This document shows, one piece after another, positions 11,283-21,669 of a stretch of DNA of 64,000 bases; within the stretch, counting starts at the first letter, position 1, and every line of letters starts with the position of its first letter. The position numbers and the translations under genes were made by a program. The DNA comes from Molanna angustata. Lineage: Eukaryota > Arthropoda > Insecta > Trichoptera > Molannidae. Under the pieces are notes generated by a model that worked only from the letters and a program-made list of their open reading frames with translations, was not told the origin of the DNA and made no database searches. The stretch lies in the NCBI GenBank assembly GCA_963576475.1, contig OY754990.1, forward strand, positions 14,811,061-14,875,060. The letters are read 5' to 3'.

Positions 11283-13095
11283 CAGATCATTATAAGCTCC
11301 TAACAAAAATATCAGTAAAAGAGATAAGGAAAGACATTAGAAGATATAATACAAAACTCATAACAGAAACAATAGAAAATAACAAAAATATGAAAGTCTT
11401 AAAAGGAATAGAATCTCGCGGCAACCATAACATAACTAAAATTAAGGATCAAAATGGAATTGTCGTAAGAGACAAGCATTCTATATGCAAAACCGTTGAA
11501 AATTTTTACTCAAAACTTTACACATCACATATTCATCACGAGGAAAACCAAAAATGCATAATGAACGTAGGGTCAGAAGATTTACCAGAAGTGGAAATTA
11601 ACGAAATTGAAAATGCCTTTAAAGCAAATGAAAAGTAACAAAGCTCCAGGTGATGATCAGATAAATAACTATCAGATATGCTAAAGTTAGGGGGGATAAA
11701 GTTGATAGAAGCTATAAAAATATTATTGGACAAATGCCTAGAACAAGGCAGGATACCTAATGGCTGGCAAAACGCTCAAGTAAAAATATTATTTAAAAAA
11801 GGAGACAGCGATAACTTAGAAAACTATCGACCCATTAGCCTGCTTTCCCACCTGTATAAGTTGCTAACAAAAATAGTAACAAATCGCTTAACCCTGAAAT
11901 GTGATAGTTATCAACCCGTAGAGCAAGCTGGTTTTCGCAAAAGTTTTGGAACCAGAGATCACATTCAGACATTAAGACTACTCATAGAGAAGACAACAGA
12001 GTATAACATACCTATACATCTAGGTTTTGTTGACTACCAAAAAGCGTTTGATTCAGTTGAAAAATGTGCAATTATCGAGGCACTCCAAAATTCAAGAATA
12101 GATTCCAGGTATATACAACTAATAAACTTTATATATGAAAATGCAACTATGACTGTTGTAATCGATGACGATACTGAAACTGAAAAAATAAAAATTCAAA
12201 AAGGTGTGCGACAAGGTGACACAATTTCGCCAAAGCTATTCACGCTAGCCCTAGAAGATGTATTTAAAACCCTCAACTGGGATAACAAAGGGGTGAAGAT
12301 AGATGGCACATATTTGAGTCACCTAAGATTCGCTGATGACATAGTTGTTGTAGGTGAGAGCATTGATAAATTAAGTCAAATGATTAATGAATTGCATGAG
12401 GCTTCTAGCAAGATTGGTCTAAGTATGAACATAGCAAAAACGAGTCAGAAAACAAAATCATCACTGTTAACAATAAGAATCTCGAAATAGTGGATGAATA
12501 CATATATCTTGGACACAAGATAAAACTGGGCAAAGAAAACCAAACAGCGGAACTGCCAAGAAGAATAGGAATGAGTTGGGCAGCTTTTGACAAACTTAGA
12601 CACATTCTAGAAGATAAAAAGATTCCGATCTGTCTGAAAAGAAAAACATATGAATCATGTATACTGCCAGTGACTACATATGCATTGGAGACCATGGCCC
12701 TTACAAAAAGAAATGTAGAAAAACTCAAATGCACACAGCGATCCATGGAAAGATCCATGCTTGGTATAAGCCTAAGAGACAGAATAAGAAATGAGGAAAT
12801 TAGGAAAAGGACCAGAGTAGCGGACGTCATGGATCGCGTAGCTACATTGAAATGGCAATGGGCGGGACATATTGCTAGACAGGAACCCGCAAGATGGACC
12901 CCTAAAATATTGAGATGGAGACCTTGGGAAAGTAAGAGAGGCGTCGGAAGACCTCAAAAAAGATGGTCTGACGACATAGCCGCTGTGGGGGGTAGAAATT
13001 GGCTGCAAGCAGCAACCGATAGAAGGAAGTGGGAGAATATGGAAGAGGCCTATATCCAGCAGTGGAAGACAGAGGGCTGAAGAAGAAGAAGAAGA
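11283..13095 (+). mobile_element. RTE-D non-LTR retrotransposon, 5'-truncated, with target duplication
   Basis: This 1.8-kb insertion is bounded by the 11-bp direct repeat GACCTAAAGTT at 11272-11282 and 13096-13106. Its 3' end is a GAA-rich tail (13078-13095) directly after the RT stop, with almost no 3' UTR, as is usual for RTE elements. Coding sequence starts at the first bases, so it is truncated inside ORF2. It sits inside the TIR element at 10731-13230 and is therefore the younger insertion. Confidence 0.85.
11285..13080 (+). pseudogene. RTE-like reverse transcriptase, three frames
   Basis: The RT reads in order through the fingers-palm and carboxy-terminal region. It has NKAPGDDQ near 11620-11660 (motif 0) and YRPISLLSHLYKLLTKIV. 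It then has QAGFRKSFGTRDHI, DYQKAFDSVE, QKGVRQGDTISPKLF and LRFADDIVVVGE, with FADD at 12329-12340. YIYLG, YALETMALT and GRPQKRWSDDI follow. Frames change near 11605, 11665 and 12450 (for example the open frame 11678-12490 followed by 12490-13080), so no intact protein is made. The catalytic aspartates are preserved. The endonuclease is missing because of the 5' truncation. Motif set and tail place it in the RTE clade. Confidence 0.85.
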
Positions 13096-13230
13096 GACCT
13101 AAAGTTTGGCGTAGGATTTAATATTTAGTTAGGGATGTCTCTGCAACGCAATCGCTTACTAAAGAATACTAAATACTCCAGTGAGGTAAGAAGTTAGTAT
13201 TTAGGTACCTAGGACTCTGCATTCGGGTCC

Positions 13231-13277
13231 TAATGTACTATTTTTGTCACACAACTGTGGACATAAATAGTACATTA
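13231..13277. repeat. Inverted repeat
   Basis: TAATGTACTATTT and AAATAGTACATTA are perfect 13-bp inverted arms separated by 21 bp. They lie immediately right of the TIR element end. Confidence 0.75.
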
Positions 13278-13643
13278 TATTGCTGAACATTGTGAGATAT
13301 TGTTGTTATAATTGAAATTACCCGAAACGCCCGAAAAAGATGAATAGAAGGTTGGAAGAACTATTCCAATCCGGCGCCTCACGTATCTCAATTAAGGTAT
13401 AAAATTTTGCCCTGTCTACGAATAAATAAATATACACTGATAATATGACAAATAACACGCCAGAGTTTGAATATAAACAAATTATTTAATACGACCAAAT
13501 TGAGCGTATAAATGGGGGAGTAATTTTTTGGAAAATTGTGTCAATCATTCCCGAAAGAGACATCAGTTTTTACTGCGCAGGCCGTTTCGGAAATATCCAG
13601 GGTACGTTTATTCGTTGTGACGTTGGCATACTGAATAATAAAA
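13278..13643. other. No recognisable gene
   Basis: Spacer without supported ORF or repeat. Confidence 0.35.
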
Positions 13644-13796
13644 CTGGTGGGTTGTGACCAACGCTATACTCCTCACTACCACCAAGTAACTCCACAAAGT
13701 ATTCAAATTTTGTATGGAAAATTTGCAGCATTTTCATAAAATGAGTTTTTTTTTATTTATTTCACATCTTGTTTTTCTAACAATATTACAAATAAA

Positions 13797-14400
13797 CTAG
13801 CTGACCCGGCAATCGTTGCTTTGCCATATAAATTATTTTTAGTGAATAATTTCGTAATTTAATAAAAAATAACTAACTTATTGTAAGTATGTGGGGATGG
13901 GGTCTATGGATGAAAGAGGAATGGAGCGCTGTGAACGATGACGACCTATAAAAATAACAAAACACCAACCATTCCTTTTCTTAATTCAATGAACCTACTT
14001 CATTAACTTAACTCACATATTTAAAGTTTGATCTATTAAAAGTTAAACGTAAATTAAAAATACTGATACATATTTTTTATCTTAAATTATGACAGTTAAA
14101 AAAAGAATATCAATCTCGAAGAGCAGTGTACGATGTTTACTGTCAGTCCGTCTTTAGCCAACACAAACAAACTGGATGGTTTGCCCATGCCACGTATAAT
14201 TGTTCTTGTGAAAAATATGGTGTGCCCAAATCTAAGCCATAAACAGACGTCGTTTGGCCTTGTGACTTATTGATTGTCATTGCGAATGCCAATCTGATTG
14301 AAAATTGAATGCGTTTTAATTCAATAAGCACTTCTGTAGTAATCATTTCAGTCTTTGTTAGAACCTTTTAAAATCGTTAGTCTGTTTTATTTCATCTGTG
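13797..14400 (-). mobile_element. Helitron 3' terminal fragment
   Basis: On the minus strand the fragment ends GGCAAAGCAACGATTGCC, a 5-bp-stem hairpin, followed by GGGTCAGCTAG and then T. This is the hairpin-plus-CTRR terminus expected of Helitrons, which insert between A and T. Upstream lies a helicase remnant (14143-14346). The 5' part of the element is absent. Confidence 0.75.
14143..14346 (-). pseudogene. Helitron Pif1-like helicase carboxy-terminal remnant
   Basis: The frame contains [18 protein letters not shown], then [19 protein letters not shown]. This is the conserved last motif block of Pif1-family helicases ([11 protein letters not shown], then FxxGQLYVAxSR). The arginine finger region is replaced after YVAWA, where the expected S-R is lost and the frame drifts. 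Only ~65 residues survive. It is linked to the Helitron terminus 350 bp downstream on the same strand. Confidence 0.85.
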
Positions 14401-14700
14401 AGGAAATTAAGTTGGTTAAATTATTTTTGATATAAATATTTTATTATGAAAAATTGTTAATTTTTCAACGTCATTTTATGAAAGTTGTGTGCCATTTTAG
14501 AAATTTTTAAAATAAAAATATGAAATTATAGGTTTCCTCAGCTTGGGGTTATATTGAAATAGTTGACAGTTAAACATGTTAAGATAGATATCCTTCAAAA
14601 TCTAATGGGGTCTTAACCACTATTAGATATACATACATATATGCAAAATTTGAAAATAATCGAACGAGTACTTTAGTTAATAATCGATAAAGTAGAATTC

Positions 14701-14878
14701 AGATGGTGGCAGAACGGTTAGCGCGCTAAGCTAATAATCCAGTGGTCGCGAGTTCGTATGCTGTCACGACCGATTTTGTTCACATATAGTACAAACATTT
14801 ATGCTTAGTTAGAAATGTATGATAATGTACATAATATATGTATTGTTTCAAGGAAATATTCATTCTATTTAAAAAAAA
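14701..14878 (+). mobile_element. tRNA-derived SINE (copy 1)
   Basis: The head has A-box-like TGGCAGAACGGTTAGCGCG and B-box-like GAGTTCGTATGC. The body has TTCACATATAGTACAAACAT, and the element ends in an A-rich tail. It matches 52910-53089 along its length but is more diverged. It interrupts the R2 copy. Confidence 0.75.
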
Positions 14879-15002
14879 TATGCCGTACATTGTACATAGC
14901 ACACACACATATACATAGTGATGAAACTTTCAGAATACGATCTCAGCGTGATACTTGTTGGTAATCTGCAATCAAAAAAATAAACTCAAAAATTACGAAT
15001 TC

Positions 15003-15690
15003 ATAAGTATAAAGCAGCAGGTATATAAGAAAAAGAATAGTGGGCATAACGCAACTCTGCACTTCCAAATTCTAAGTCTATTTCTTCTTCTTCCCAGCTT
15101 ATTTATGTGAGCTATATACCACTGTTGTGATGTTTATTGAAGTGGTGGTAATGAGTAAAGAGTATTGTGACTACGTCTATCTAATGTAGAGCCTGAACTA
15201 CCACCCAGTTCATACTATTATTGTAAACTGCTAGCCCTAGAAAATGATTTCCTAGTTGGGCAGCAGCAATCTACTTGTTTGTATCGTTGTTAAGTATAGT
15301 GTGATAAAAACAAATAAATATGCGATCATAAAATATTCCTTACGCGCTCAAGTCGCATAAGTGTGAGTTGAAAAATAAAATACTTTAAAAGGGTTAAGGA
15401 AATTTTTGACCACCCCATAACGCCTGTATCGAAACAAATAAATATACAATATATACATATTCCGTCCGAACAGATGCACAGGGCGATTAAAGTATCTGTG
15501 ACCGGTATAAAATAAAAATTGCCATTTTTCCGACGGTAATAAATTTCCCGTTATTCAATATTTTTGGCCCGGGGTGAGGGTGGGAGAGGGAAAGAGACGG
15601 GGCAAGTGTGACGCGAGACGGAAATATGGTGGCCTAGTCTGAATACGGTGACCATGATATTTTTTAATATTTTCGTTTTTTTTGCAGCAC
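15003..15690. other. Intergenic, includes R8 3' end
   Basis: Contains the R8 hairpin (15228-15266). Otherwise no supported gene. About 25 bp like the R2 left end (AAAACGAGTGGGTTATCGCC) at 15694 are fused to RTE-A. Confidence 0.5.
15228..15330 (+). repeat. R8 repeat: retroelement-like 3' end with hairpin
   Basis: CTGCTAGCCCTAG and CTAGTTGGGCAGCAG pair as an imperfect stem (15228-15266). Downstream is AT-rich sequence ending in AAACAAATAAATA. The same block recurs at 39887-39990. Confidence 0.65.
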
Positions 15691-15711
15691 ATTTAAAAAC
15701 GAGTGGGTTAT

Positions 15712-16145
15712 CGCCAATTTTGATCAAGACTCTTGTCTGGAGTGTACTGCTATATGGCTGTGAAACATGGACCATCAGCCAACACGAAACGGGACGTCTG
15801 TCTGCGTTTGAGATGTGGTGCTACAGACGCATGGCTAAAGTTCACTGGTCAGAACACATCAGCAACGACGAGGTACTAAGCAGGGTTAGAGAGACAAGAC
15901 AACTTAGGAAAAGAATTGCCCAACAGAGAACAACTTGGATAGGCCACAACATCCGGCACCCAGGCCTGCTTTTTACCATCGTCGAAGGAATGATTGATGG
16001 GGGTAACTGTAGAGGTCGCCCCAGAAACAACTATACAGACCAGATAATCGGTGACGTGCGCTGTTGCAGTAACAAAGAGATGAAGAGACTGGCGGACGAT
16101 AGAGATAAGTGGAAAGATCGAGTATTTGGTGCAGACCAATCTTAG
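15712..16145 (+). pseudogene. RTE-A RT carboxy-terminal fragment (best copy)
   Basis: An open frame (15648-16145) carries ILIKTLVWSVLLYGCETWT, FEMWCYRRMAKVHW, ISNDEVLSRVRETRQL, GRPRNNYTDQIIGDV, KRLADDRDKW and FGADQS. This is ~140 residues of an RTE-like RT carboxy terminus without interruption. The first ~20 residues of the open frame come from unrelated upstream sequence. The catalytic domain is absent. It serves as reference for the frameshifted copy at 1606-2036. Confidence 0.85.
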
Positions 16146-16533
16146 GATTGTGACCCAGAATAATAAGAAATATTTCATTATGTAAACATGAAAATTCTTC
16201 AATGCCATTTTTTGTAATGATGTGCTTTTTTATCAATTAAAATAAATATATCAAATTTTAAGTTTCCTGAGCTTGAGGTCACTTGGAAGTATATGAGAGT
16301 TAAAATAATGAGAAGCACTATATTCTCTAGGCAAAGCGGATGTTTCGAAGCCGTGAACGAGCACAGGGAGTAATATGCAAGCAGCAAAAACTTTTTTCTG
16401 CAAGTGGATTGAGATATCTTATTAACAAGGAAAATGATATGATCATTGAGATTGGGAGAGGATTCTTGCAGCTAACCGGAGTTGTTTTTGTCTCATTGGA
16501 CAATTGAAGTCACGACTGTTGTCCAGAAAAACT
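15718..16533 (+). repeat. Composite duplicated segment (copy 2)
   Basis: Same mosaic as 1606-2428: RTE-A end, R2 piece (about 16180-16320), unplaced sequence, RTE-B start. Here it runs on into a longer RTE-B copy. Confidence 0.75.
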
Positions 16534-17010
16534 AAAGCCACGCTATACAAGACACTAATTAGACCAGTCTTAACATATGCCTTGGAAACTTGGACATTAA
16601 CAAAACACGATGATAACAGACTAGACGCCATTGAAAAAAAATATAACGCAGAATATATGGACCTATTAACGACGGTCAAACATGGCGTAAAAGATATAAA
16701 ACCGAGCTCTATGATCTTTACCAGGACATCAGCGTAGTCAAGTTCATCAAGATTAACAGACTACGCTGGTTGGGACATTTACACCGCATGGATGATCTGG
16801 AGCTCCCAAAAAGGGTGTTGCTTAATGACCCAACCGGTAGAAGAAGCGTAGGGAGACCTAAACTACGATGGTTGGACGGCGTTGTCGGGCTATGGGGCAA
16901 CAGGACTGGAAGGTGGCAGCCAGCGATAGAGCAGTATGGAGAAGTTTCTTGGAGGCAGCTAGGACCCATCAAGGGTTGTAATGCTGAGGATGATGATGAT
17001 GGATTGAGAT
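16498..17010 (+). pseudogene. RTE-B RT carboxy-terminal remnant
   Basis: One frame (16504-16737) has KATLYKTLIRPVLTYALETWT and KHDDNRLDAIEKK. After a frameshift another (16740-17027) has INRLRWLGHLHRMDDLELPK, RSVGRPKLRWLDGV and WRQLGP, and the 3' end is a (GAT)n tract near 16988-17002. This order is typical of RTE carboxy termini. Compared with the 22474 copy it has a gap and frameshift around the KILRKIYGP segment. It is not functional. Confidence 0.8.
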
Positions 17011-17610
17011 ATCTTAAATTTATTTGAAATGTAATAATAAGTAGTAAATAGATAAGATTCAAAGCGACACGATTTTCTTAACGTAGATAAATGGTCACCC
17101 CACATTTGGGTAATATTTATGTGAATAAGACACACGAATGTGAATTTATGAGGGTGTACTTTGAATATATGGTACTGGGTACTGCTGGTCCATAGCTTTG
17201 TCATATCTGATCCATTCGCTACTAACTGTACATATTTACATAACCTCACATATTATTATCGACATACAATTATATTACTTATATAAATTGTCATTTTATT
17301 TGTGTTATCTACGATTATTCAGCAAACAATGATCTCATGGTTTGCTAGAATTGGAAATTAGGAAATCAAACTCCAGCTAAAAGTTGTCGATGCCATAGAT
17401 GAATGATCAGAGGTGCATTCACAATGAACGCCGAGTGCACTTAGTGACGCTCTAAGCCGTTTAGAATGACCGGAAACTAACGCTCTAAAGACACTGTCGC
17501 GTTTAGATTGAACGTCTAGTGCACGCTCCAAACGCTCTGTATAATCGTCGGGTGAAAAACGCTCTGACAGTAGTTATAATATCTCTTGACTTCTATTTTA
17601 TCTGTGGTAA
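17011..17610. other. No recognisable gene
   Basis: No supported coding. A GC-richer block at about 17410-17560 has repeated GAACG and ACGCTC motifs (GAACGCCGAGTGC, AACGCTCTAA), possibly a transposon terminus, but no partner end was found. Confidence 0.35.
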
Positions 17611-18414
17611 CATGACTTCTATTTGTTTCTGTGGTGTCTATTATGTCAGTTGACACTATATCTGATGACAATATGCTTTCACAGAGAAGTTAATTTATAA
17701 AAATTTTATTCAAAAGTTAGCGTAGTTTAGGGGTAACATCTGTGCGAGACACCGTCACCACATTTATAAAGACTGTTGCTTTCATTGTTTACAAAAAAAA
17801 ACAATTTCTCAATACAAAAAAACACAACAAAAAACAAAAAAATGGTTTCTTCGTTGCTTCATAGATGGCAATAGTATAATTCCTTATTTTAAGGTGAATT
17901 GTTACAAATAATCCAAATATATAGAACTTTCAAAAATTACATTGATAAGGGAACTCAATAAGAAGGCACAATTGGTAAACGTTGCGCAAGCGCATAAAGT
18001 GATCACGTAAACCAGGCGATGACAGGTCGTGAGCCCTATAGGTTCCTTGTTCTTCTATAATAACCCAACTTTGTCTCTATTGAGATGTTAAAAAGTTTGT
18101 CAATAAAAATATCATTTGACTCCCGACAGGGGAAAAATTCAATGTTTGCGTATATGCAATTGTAAAAAAAATATTCGATTTCCAATAAAAGGTCAGAAAG
18201 TATTATTTACTCCAATGCCCAATTGTTGTCTTTCCATGTAAATATAACCTAAAAAGACACGTGAATTTTAAATGAACTTTGACATTAAATACGTCCGATG
18301 CTGCGTTCAGATTGAAACGCCGCTCGAAAGCGTTCAGTGAGATTAGTGTTAAAAACTCTGCAACTTCAGGTACATCCGACACTCGATGTCGAGTGTTTAA
18401 TCTGAACACAGCCC
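17611..18414. repeat. R4 repeat, interrupted by an R1 insertion
   Basis: The segments 17611-17715 and 18179-18414 match, in reverse complement, a continuous segment at 29499-29842. Shared landmarks are CTTCTATTTGTTTCTG, GTCTATTATGTCAGTTGACA, TTTCCAATAAAA and TCTGAACACAGCCC. One end (GGGCTGTGTTCAGAT) looks like a transposon terminus. Confidence 0.75.
17716..18178. mobile_element. R1 element inserted in R4
   Basis: Contains AACGTTGCGCAAGCGCATAA, GATGACAGGTCGTGAGCCCT, GTCTCTATTGAGATG and the outer end through ATATTCGA at 18178. The uninterrupted R4 copy at 29.5-29.8 kb gives the boundaries. The left inverted arm is missing; the copy begins in the R1 interior (GGGGTAACATCTGTG). Confidence 0.75.
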
Positions 18415-18735
18415 AGATGGGAACCCAGAATTCTGAAATGGAGACTATTGGATATGGTCAGCCTCAGAAAAGGCGGGCGGATAATATTGTCCCCGCGATA
18501 TAATAAACATATTCTTACTATTATTTTAATACAGGCAATACGACCATTTAAGGTCGATTTGTGCCATTTGACGACGTGAGAATCTTATATAAATAAAGAC
18601 AAAAAAAAACAGTTTAAAAAAAGACAAATAACTCCTGCAAAACTACCATGTTTTTCTCAATGAATTTTAATATTTCTTTGTAGATTATCGGGGAAGCAAT
18701 TGCAAGAAGGTGTCGAATCTTAAGTGGAAACTTCT
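18415..18735. other. No recognisable gene
   Basis: AT-rich spacer with no supported feature. Confidence 0.35.
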
Positions 18736-18739
18736 TCTT

Positions 18740-19131
18740 CTTCTGCTTTAGTTAAGACTGTGTCCTGTTATTCTCGGAGCCTGCTCTTTTGAAGTGGACG
18801 TCCAGCTATCCTTCCATCGTTTGGGTGGTCTTCAAGGGGGTCTGCCATTTGTTATCTCCCCATCCGCTGCCATCCTCACCACTCGATCCGAACCCGCTCT
18901 CCCCACATGATGTCTCCATAATCGTCTTTGTGTTCTTCCCCATCGCAAAACATCTTCGATATCACAGATTCTTCTTATTTCCGAGTTCCTTACTCTGTCA
19001 CGAAGTGTTACACCTGCGATGGGTCGTAGAGTCTTCATCTCAGTGGTTCTTAGGAGTGGAAACTGAACTTCGTTAATCTTTCCACAAAAAAGATCGGTAT
19101 AAATTGTATCGATTTCTAAAAGGGAATCCAA
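18740..19131 (-). pseudogene. RTE-like RT carboxy-terminal remnant
   Basis: The minus frame 19131-18832 encodes LLRTTEMKTLRPIAGVTLRD, then RVRNSEIRRICDIEDVLRWG and RLWRHHVGRAGSDRVVR. This is the RTE pattern of E-x-x-LR followed by D-R-RN-xIR and W-x-x-H-V-x-R. Sequence to 18740 retains degraded GRPP and tail residues. The copy is 5'-truncated and is a different subfamily from RTE-A to D. Confidence 0.75.
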
Positions 19132-19889
19132 AAAATACGTAGTCGAGATCTTCTAGACCTAGGCCACAACCGCAATAAGGAGGATTTATAAGATTTAATC
19201 TATACAAATGAGAATAGAGTATATAATGACCAAACAACTTTCGGGATATACTTGTTATTTGGGTTCAATTAAAATTCATCTTGTGATACCAAGGCTTGCC
19301 TGGAATATCGCATTGTATTTCTTTATACAACGAATCTTTGACCATATAATTAATTTTATGCAATAAATGCATTTTCGCCAAATTGCAGATCCGACATTGT
19401 TACTAGGGCATAGCGACATGAGAGATGTGCATTGCCCCTAGCAGATTGTAGGGTAAATACAGTTACTGCCTAATTACTACCAGTACGTATAAATCATTGG
19501 ATGATGGGGTATTGAGAAAAGGAGGGGTATTGATTAATTCTTACCTTGATTTTACAGTAAACCTCTTTGCCTTGGCTATTTTACTTGGAGATTCGATCTC
19601 AGTGACATCATCGCGTCTTTTATCTGAAACAAAGAATTATAGATTATTAGAACTGGCATCATTTTTGGAGCAATCGAATGAGTTAAAAAATACAGCAATT
19701 TATAAAAATTAAAGTATACAGCTTCAAAAAAAAAATAACAAAGAATATAAACAAGATAAGTTATTCAAAATTATGGATATAGATAATGGGGGTATGTAGG
19801 AATTGCGGGGAGTGGGGAGGGAATAAAGGGGATTGGTATTCCATGCATATATCTCATATCACTGCGTTTTTGCTGATATACTCCTGCGA
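19132..19889. other. Intergenic with R5 repeat
   Basis: No gene was recognised. About 19690-19795 matches 39350-39455 (R5: AAAGTATACAG, AACAAAGAATAT, GGATATAGATAATGGGG). Confidence 0.5.
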
Positions 19890-19892
19890 TAT

Positions 19893-19923
<31 letters not shown>

Positions 19924-21143
19924 GGGACAAATACAGTCTTAAAATACTAAAATGGAATAATACACTATAAAATAAAAACAAACAGACCAATTACATATGT
20001 CCACAGATATTAAATATAAAACATTTCAAACATCATAAATTTAAATATAACTAAGATGTATGTTTGCTTGTGACGGGAAAGGAAAAGGATGGGAAAAGGA
20101 TTATGACAGTTAAATTGTTATATTTTTGTTACAAACAACAACTCAAAATGTAAATAAAAGTATACAAAAGATAATATTAGAAAAAACAAAAATAACTAAC
20201 AAAAAAAAAAATTCAACATACGAGTTCATGCTATGCACTTATAGAGAGAATTTTTGTATGCGTTATTACTAGCGGTGAATATATCAGAATGTGTGATACT
20301 GGCTGAGAGGTTGACATTATAGAAGTTACAAGCCCTTTTGATAAACTCATTTTGATTAGAATTAGTGTTACTTCGAGGAACATAAAACAAGTAGTTCAAT
20401 CTGCCATTTCGCAACGGCGCATGGAAATTAATTTTATTTAATAAATCAGGACAGTCAACTTTTGAATAAATAATTTTAAAGAGAAACATTTGATCCGCAA
20501 CTTCTCTCCTGTGTACGATTTTTTTCATTCGGAAATGTTTCTCAATTTCATCATAAGAACTGTATATGTTATATGATTTGAAATTTAAGAATTTTAGAAA
20601 TCGTTTTTGAACTCTTTCTAGTCGATCAACGTATTTACTGTAGCGTGGGTTCCAAATCTGTGAACAATACTCTAAATGTGGACGAACATAACTATTGTAA
20701 AGGAGCAAGAACGTTCTGAAGTTGGTGAAAAATTTACATGTTCTTAGAACAAAACCCAGGCTCTTTGTTGCCTTAGTGACTATGCTATTAATATGAGCCT
20801 CAAAAGTAAGTTTTGAGTCCAGAATAACTCCAAGATCACATACACAGTCTTTGTTTGATAAGAGCGACCCAGAAATATTATAATTATGGATTATTTGATA
20901 TTGCGGATATGTGCTGTTAAGTATATCAATGTCGTAAAACTTCTTACAAATACGTGGAAAGCATGAATTCATTCTGTGATTAGTGCTACAGTGTGGAATA
21001 TGAAATAGATTTGAGTGTCTGCTCATTCTACCTGGCACATGAAATAGTATATTACTTATTATTTGGGGAGCATCAAAACAATTATTAACTTTTGTGTAGA
21101 AGTGATAGGTCGTTATGAGTTCTTCGGTTCTCGAGGGAATCAA
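19890..21143 (-). mobile_element. J2 Jockey-like non-LTR retrotransposon, 5'-truncated
   Basis: The minus-strand 3' end is an (AAAT)n tail (19890-19921), then a ~300-bp 3' UTR and the RT end. The 3' UTR and last codons are almost identical to the plus-strand copy at 28581-29156. This points to recent activity of the family. Confidence 0.8.
20226..21143 (-). pseudogene. J2 RT fragment with duplicated, chimeric amino end
   Basis: The 305-residue open frame has two parts. Residues ~80-305 are a Jockey-like RT after the catalytic motif: NKDCVCDLGVILDSKLTF, LLLYNSYVRPHLEYCSQIW, RLERVQKRFLKFLNF, HRREVADQMFLFKIIYSKVD and INFHAPLRNGRLNYLFYV, ending CNFYNVNLSASITHSDIF. Residues ~1-80 (ILFHVPGRMSRHSNLFHIP, FPRICKKFYDID) align with that same carboxy terminus rather than with palm sequence. 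The frame therefore fuses the end of a related element to the middle of this one. The FADD motif and upstream domains are absent. Confidence 0.75.
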
Positions 21144-21189
21144 GGCTGTGAAATTTCCAGGAATTATATATCCATTTCTTTCTCATACA

Positions 21190-21665
21190 TAAGTGACTAG
21201 ATCAGTCAAGAATCCAAGTTTTGATTCGCAAGAGAGAAAAACCAGGTGCCCGAGAAAAACATCGCCTAATGGTGCAGCCTTTGCTTGGCTTTTAAACACA
21301 GGCTTTTAAATTGATTGGAAAGAAACACACACAGCTGGGATCGCAGCAGCCTCTCGCGCGGTGCTGACAAAGGGAATATAGATTACGCATGAAAAATAAT
21401 AAATTTGCTAAAAAACGTACATCAGAGGTACGAAAAGTTTAAAGTCTCGGGGGAAATTTTCTCCAGGCGATGTTTGGGCCCAGACAAAACTTGGGACGGC
21501 GCTCGCAAATCTAACGCTCGGGATACACGGTGACACTGACACTAGTGTCGATGTCGTCCACAAGGTAATGTCAAAATCAATTTATAAAGTCCGTTACACT
21601 TAATAACCTATTTGGGGGTATATTTTTATTGATTATTTACAAGGATTATTTATCAGAAGGATAAG
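21190..21665. other. No recognisable gene
   Basis: Somewhat GC-richer single-copy-looking sequence between two retrotransposons. No ORF or motif was supported. Confidence 0.35.
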
Positions 21666-21669
21666 ATTA

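Larger units (their letters stand above)
10731..13230. mobile_element. TIR DNA element interrupted by RTE-D
   Basis: Left end GGTCTGAATGCAGAGTAC, right end (reverse complement) GGACCCGAATGCAGAGTCC. Similarity continues into the subterminal CCTAAATACT region on both sides. TA flanks both ends (10729-10730 and 13231-13232). Removing the RTE-D insertion and one copy of its target duplication leaves about 0.68 kb with no transposase, so it is non-autonomous. A TA target would fit a Tc1/mariner-type element, but 2 bp is weak evidence. Confidence 0.6.
13644..15002 (+). repeat. R2 repeat split by Helitron and SINE insertions
   Basis: R2 sequence is present in three ordered pieces, about 13644-13757, 14406-14697 and 14879-15002. 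The first gap contains the Helitron end (13797-14400) and the second the SINE (14701-14878). Sequence just left of the Helitron (13758-13796) is not R2-like. Confidence 0.7.
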
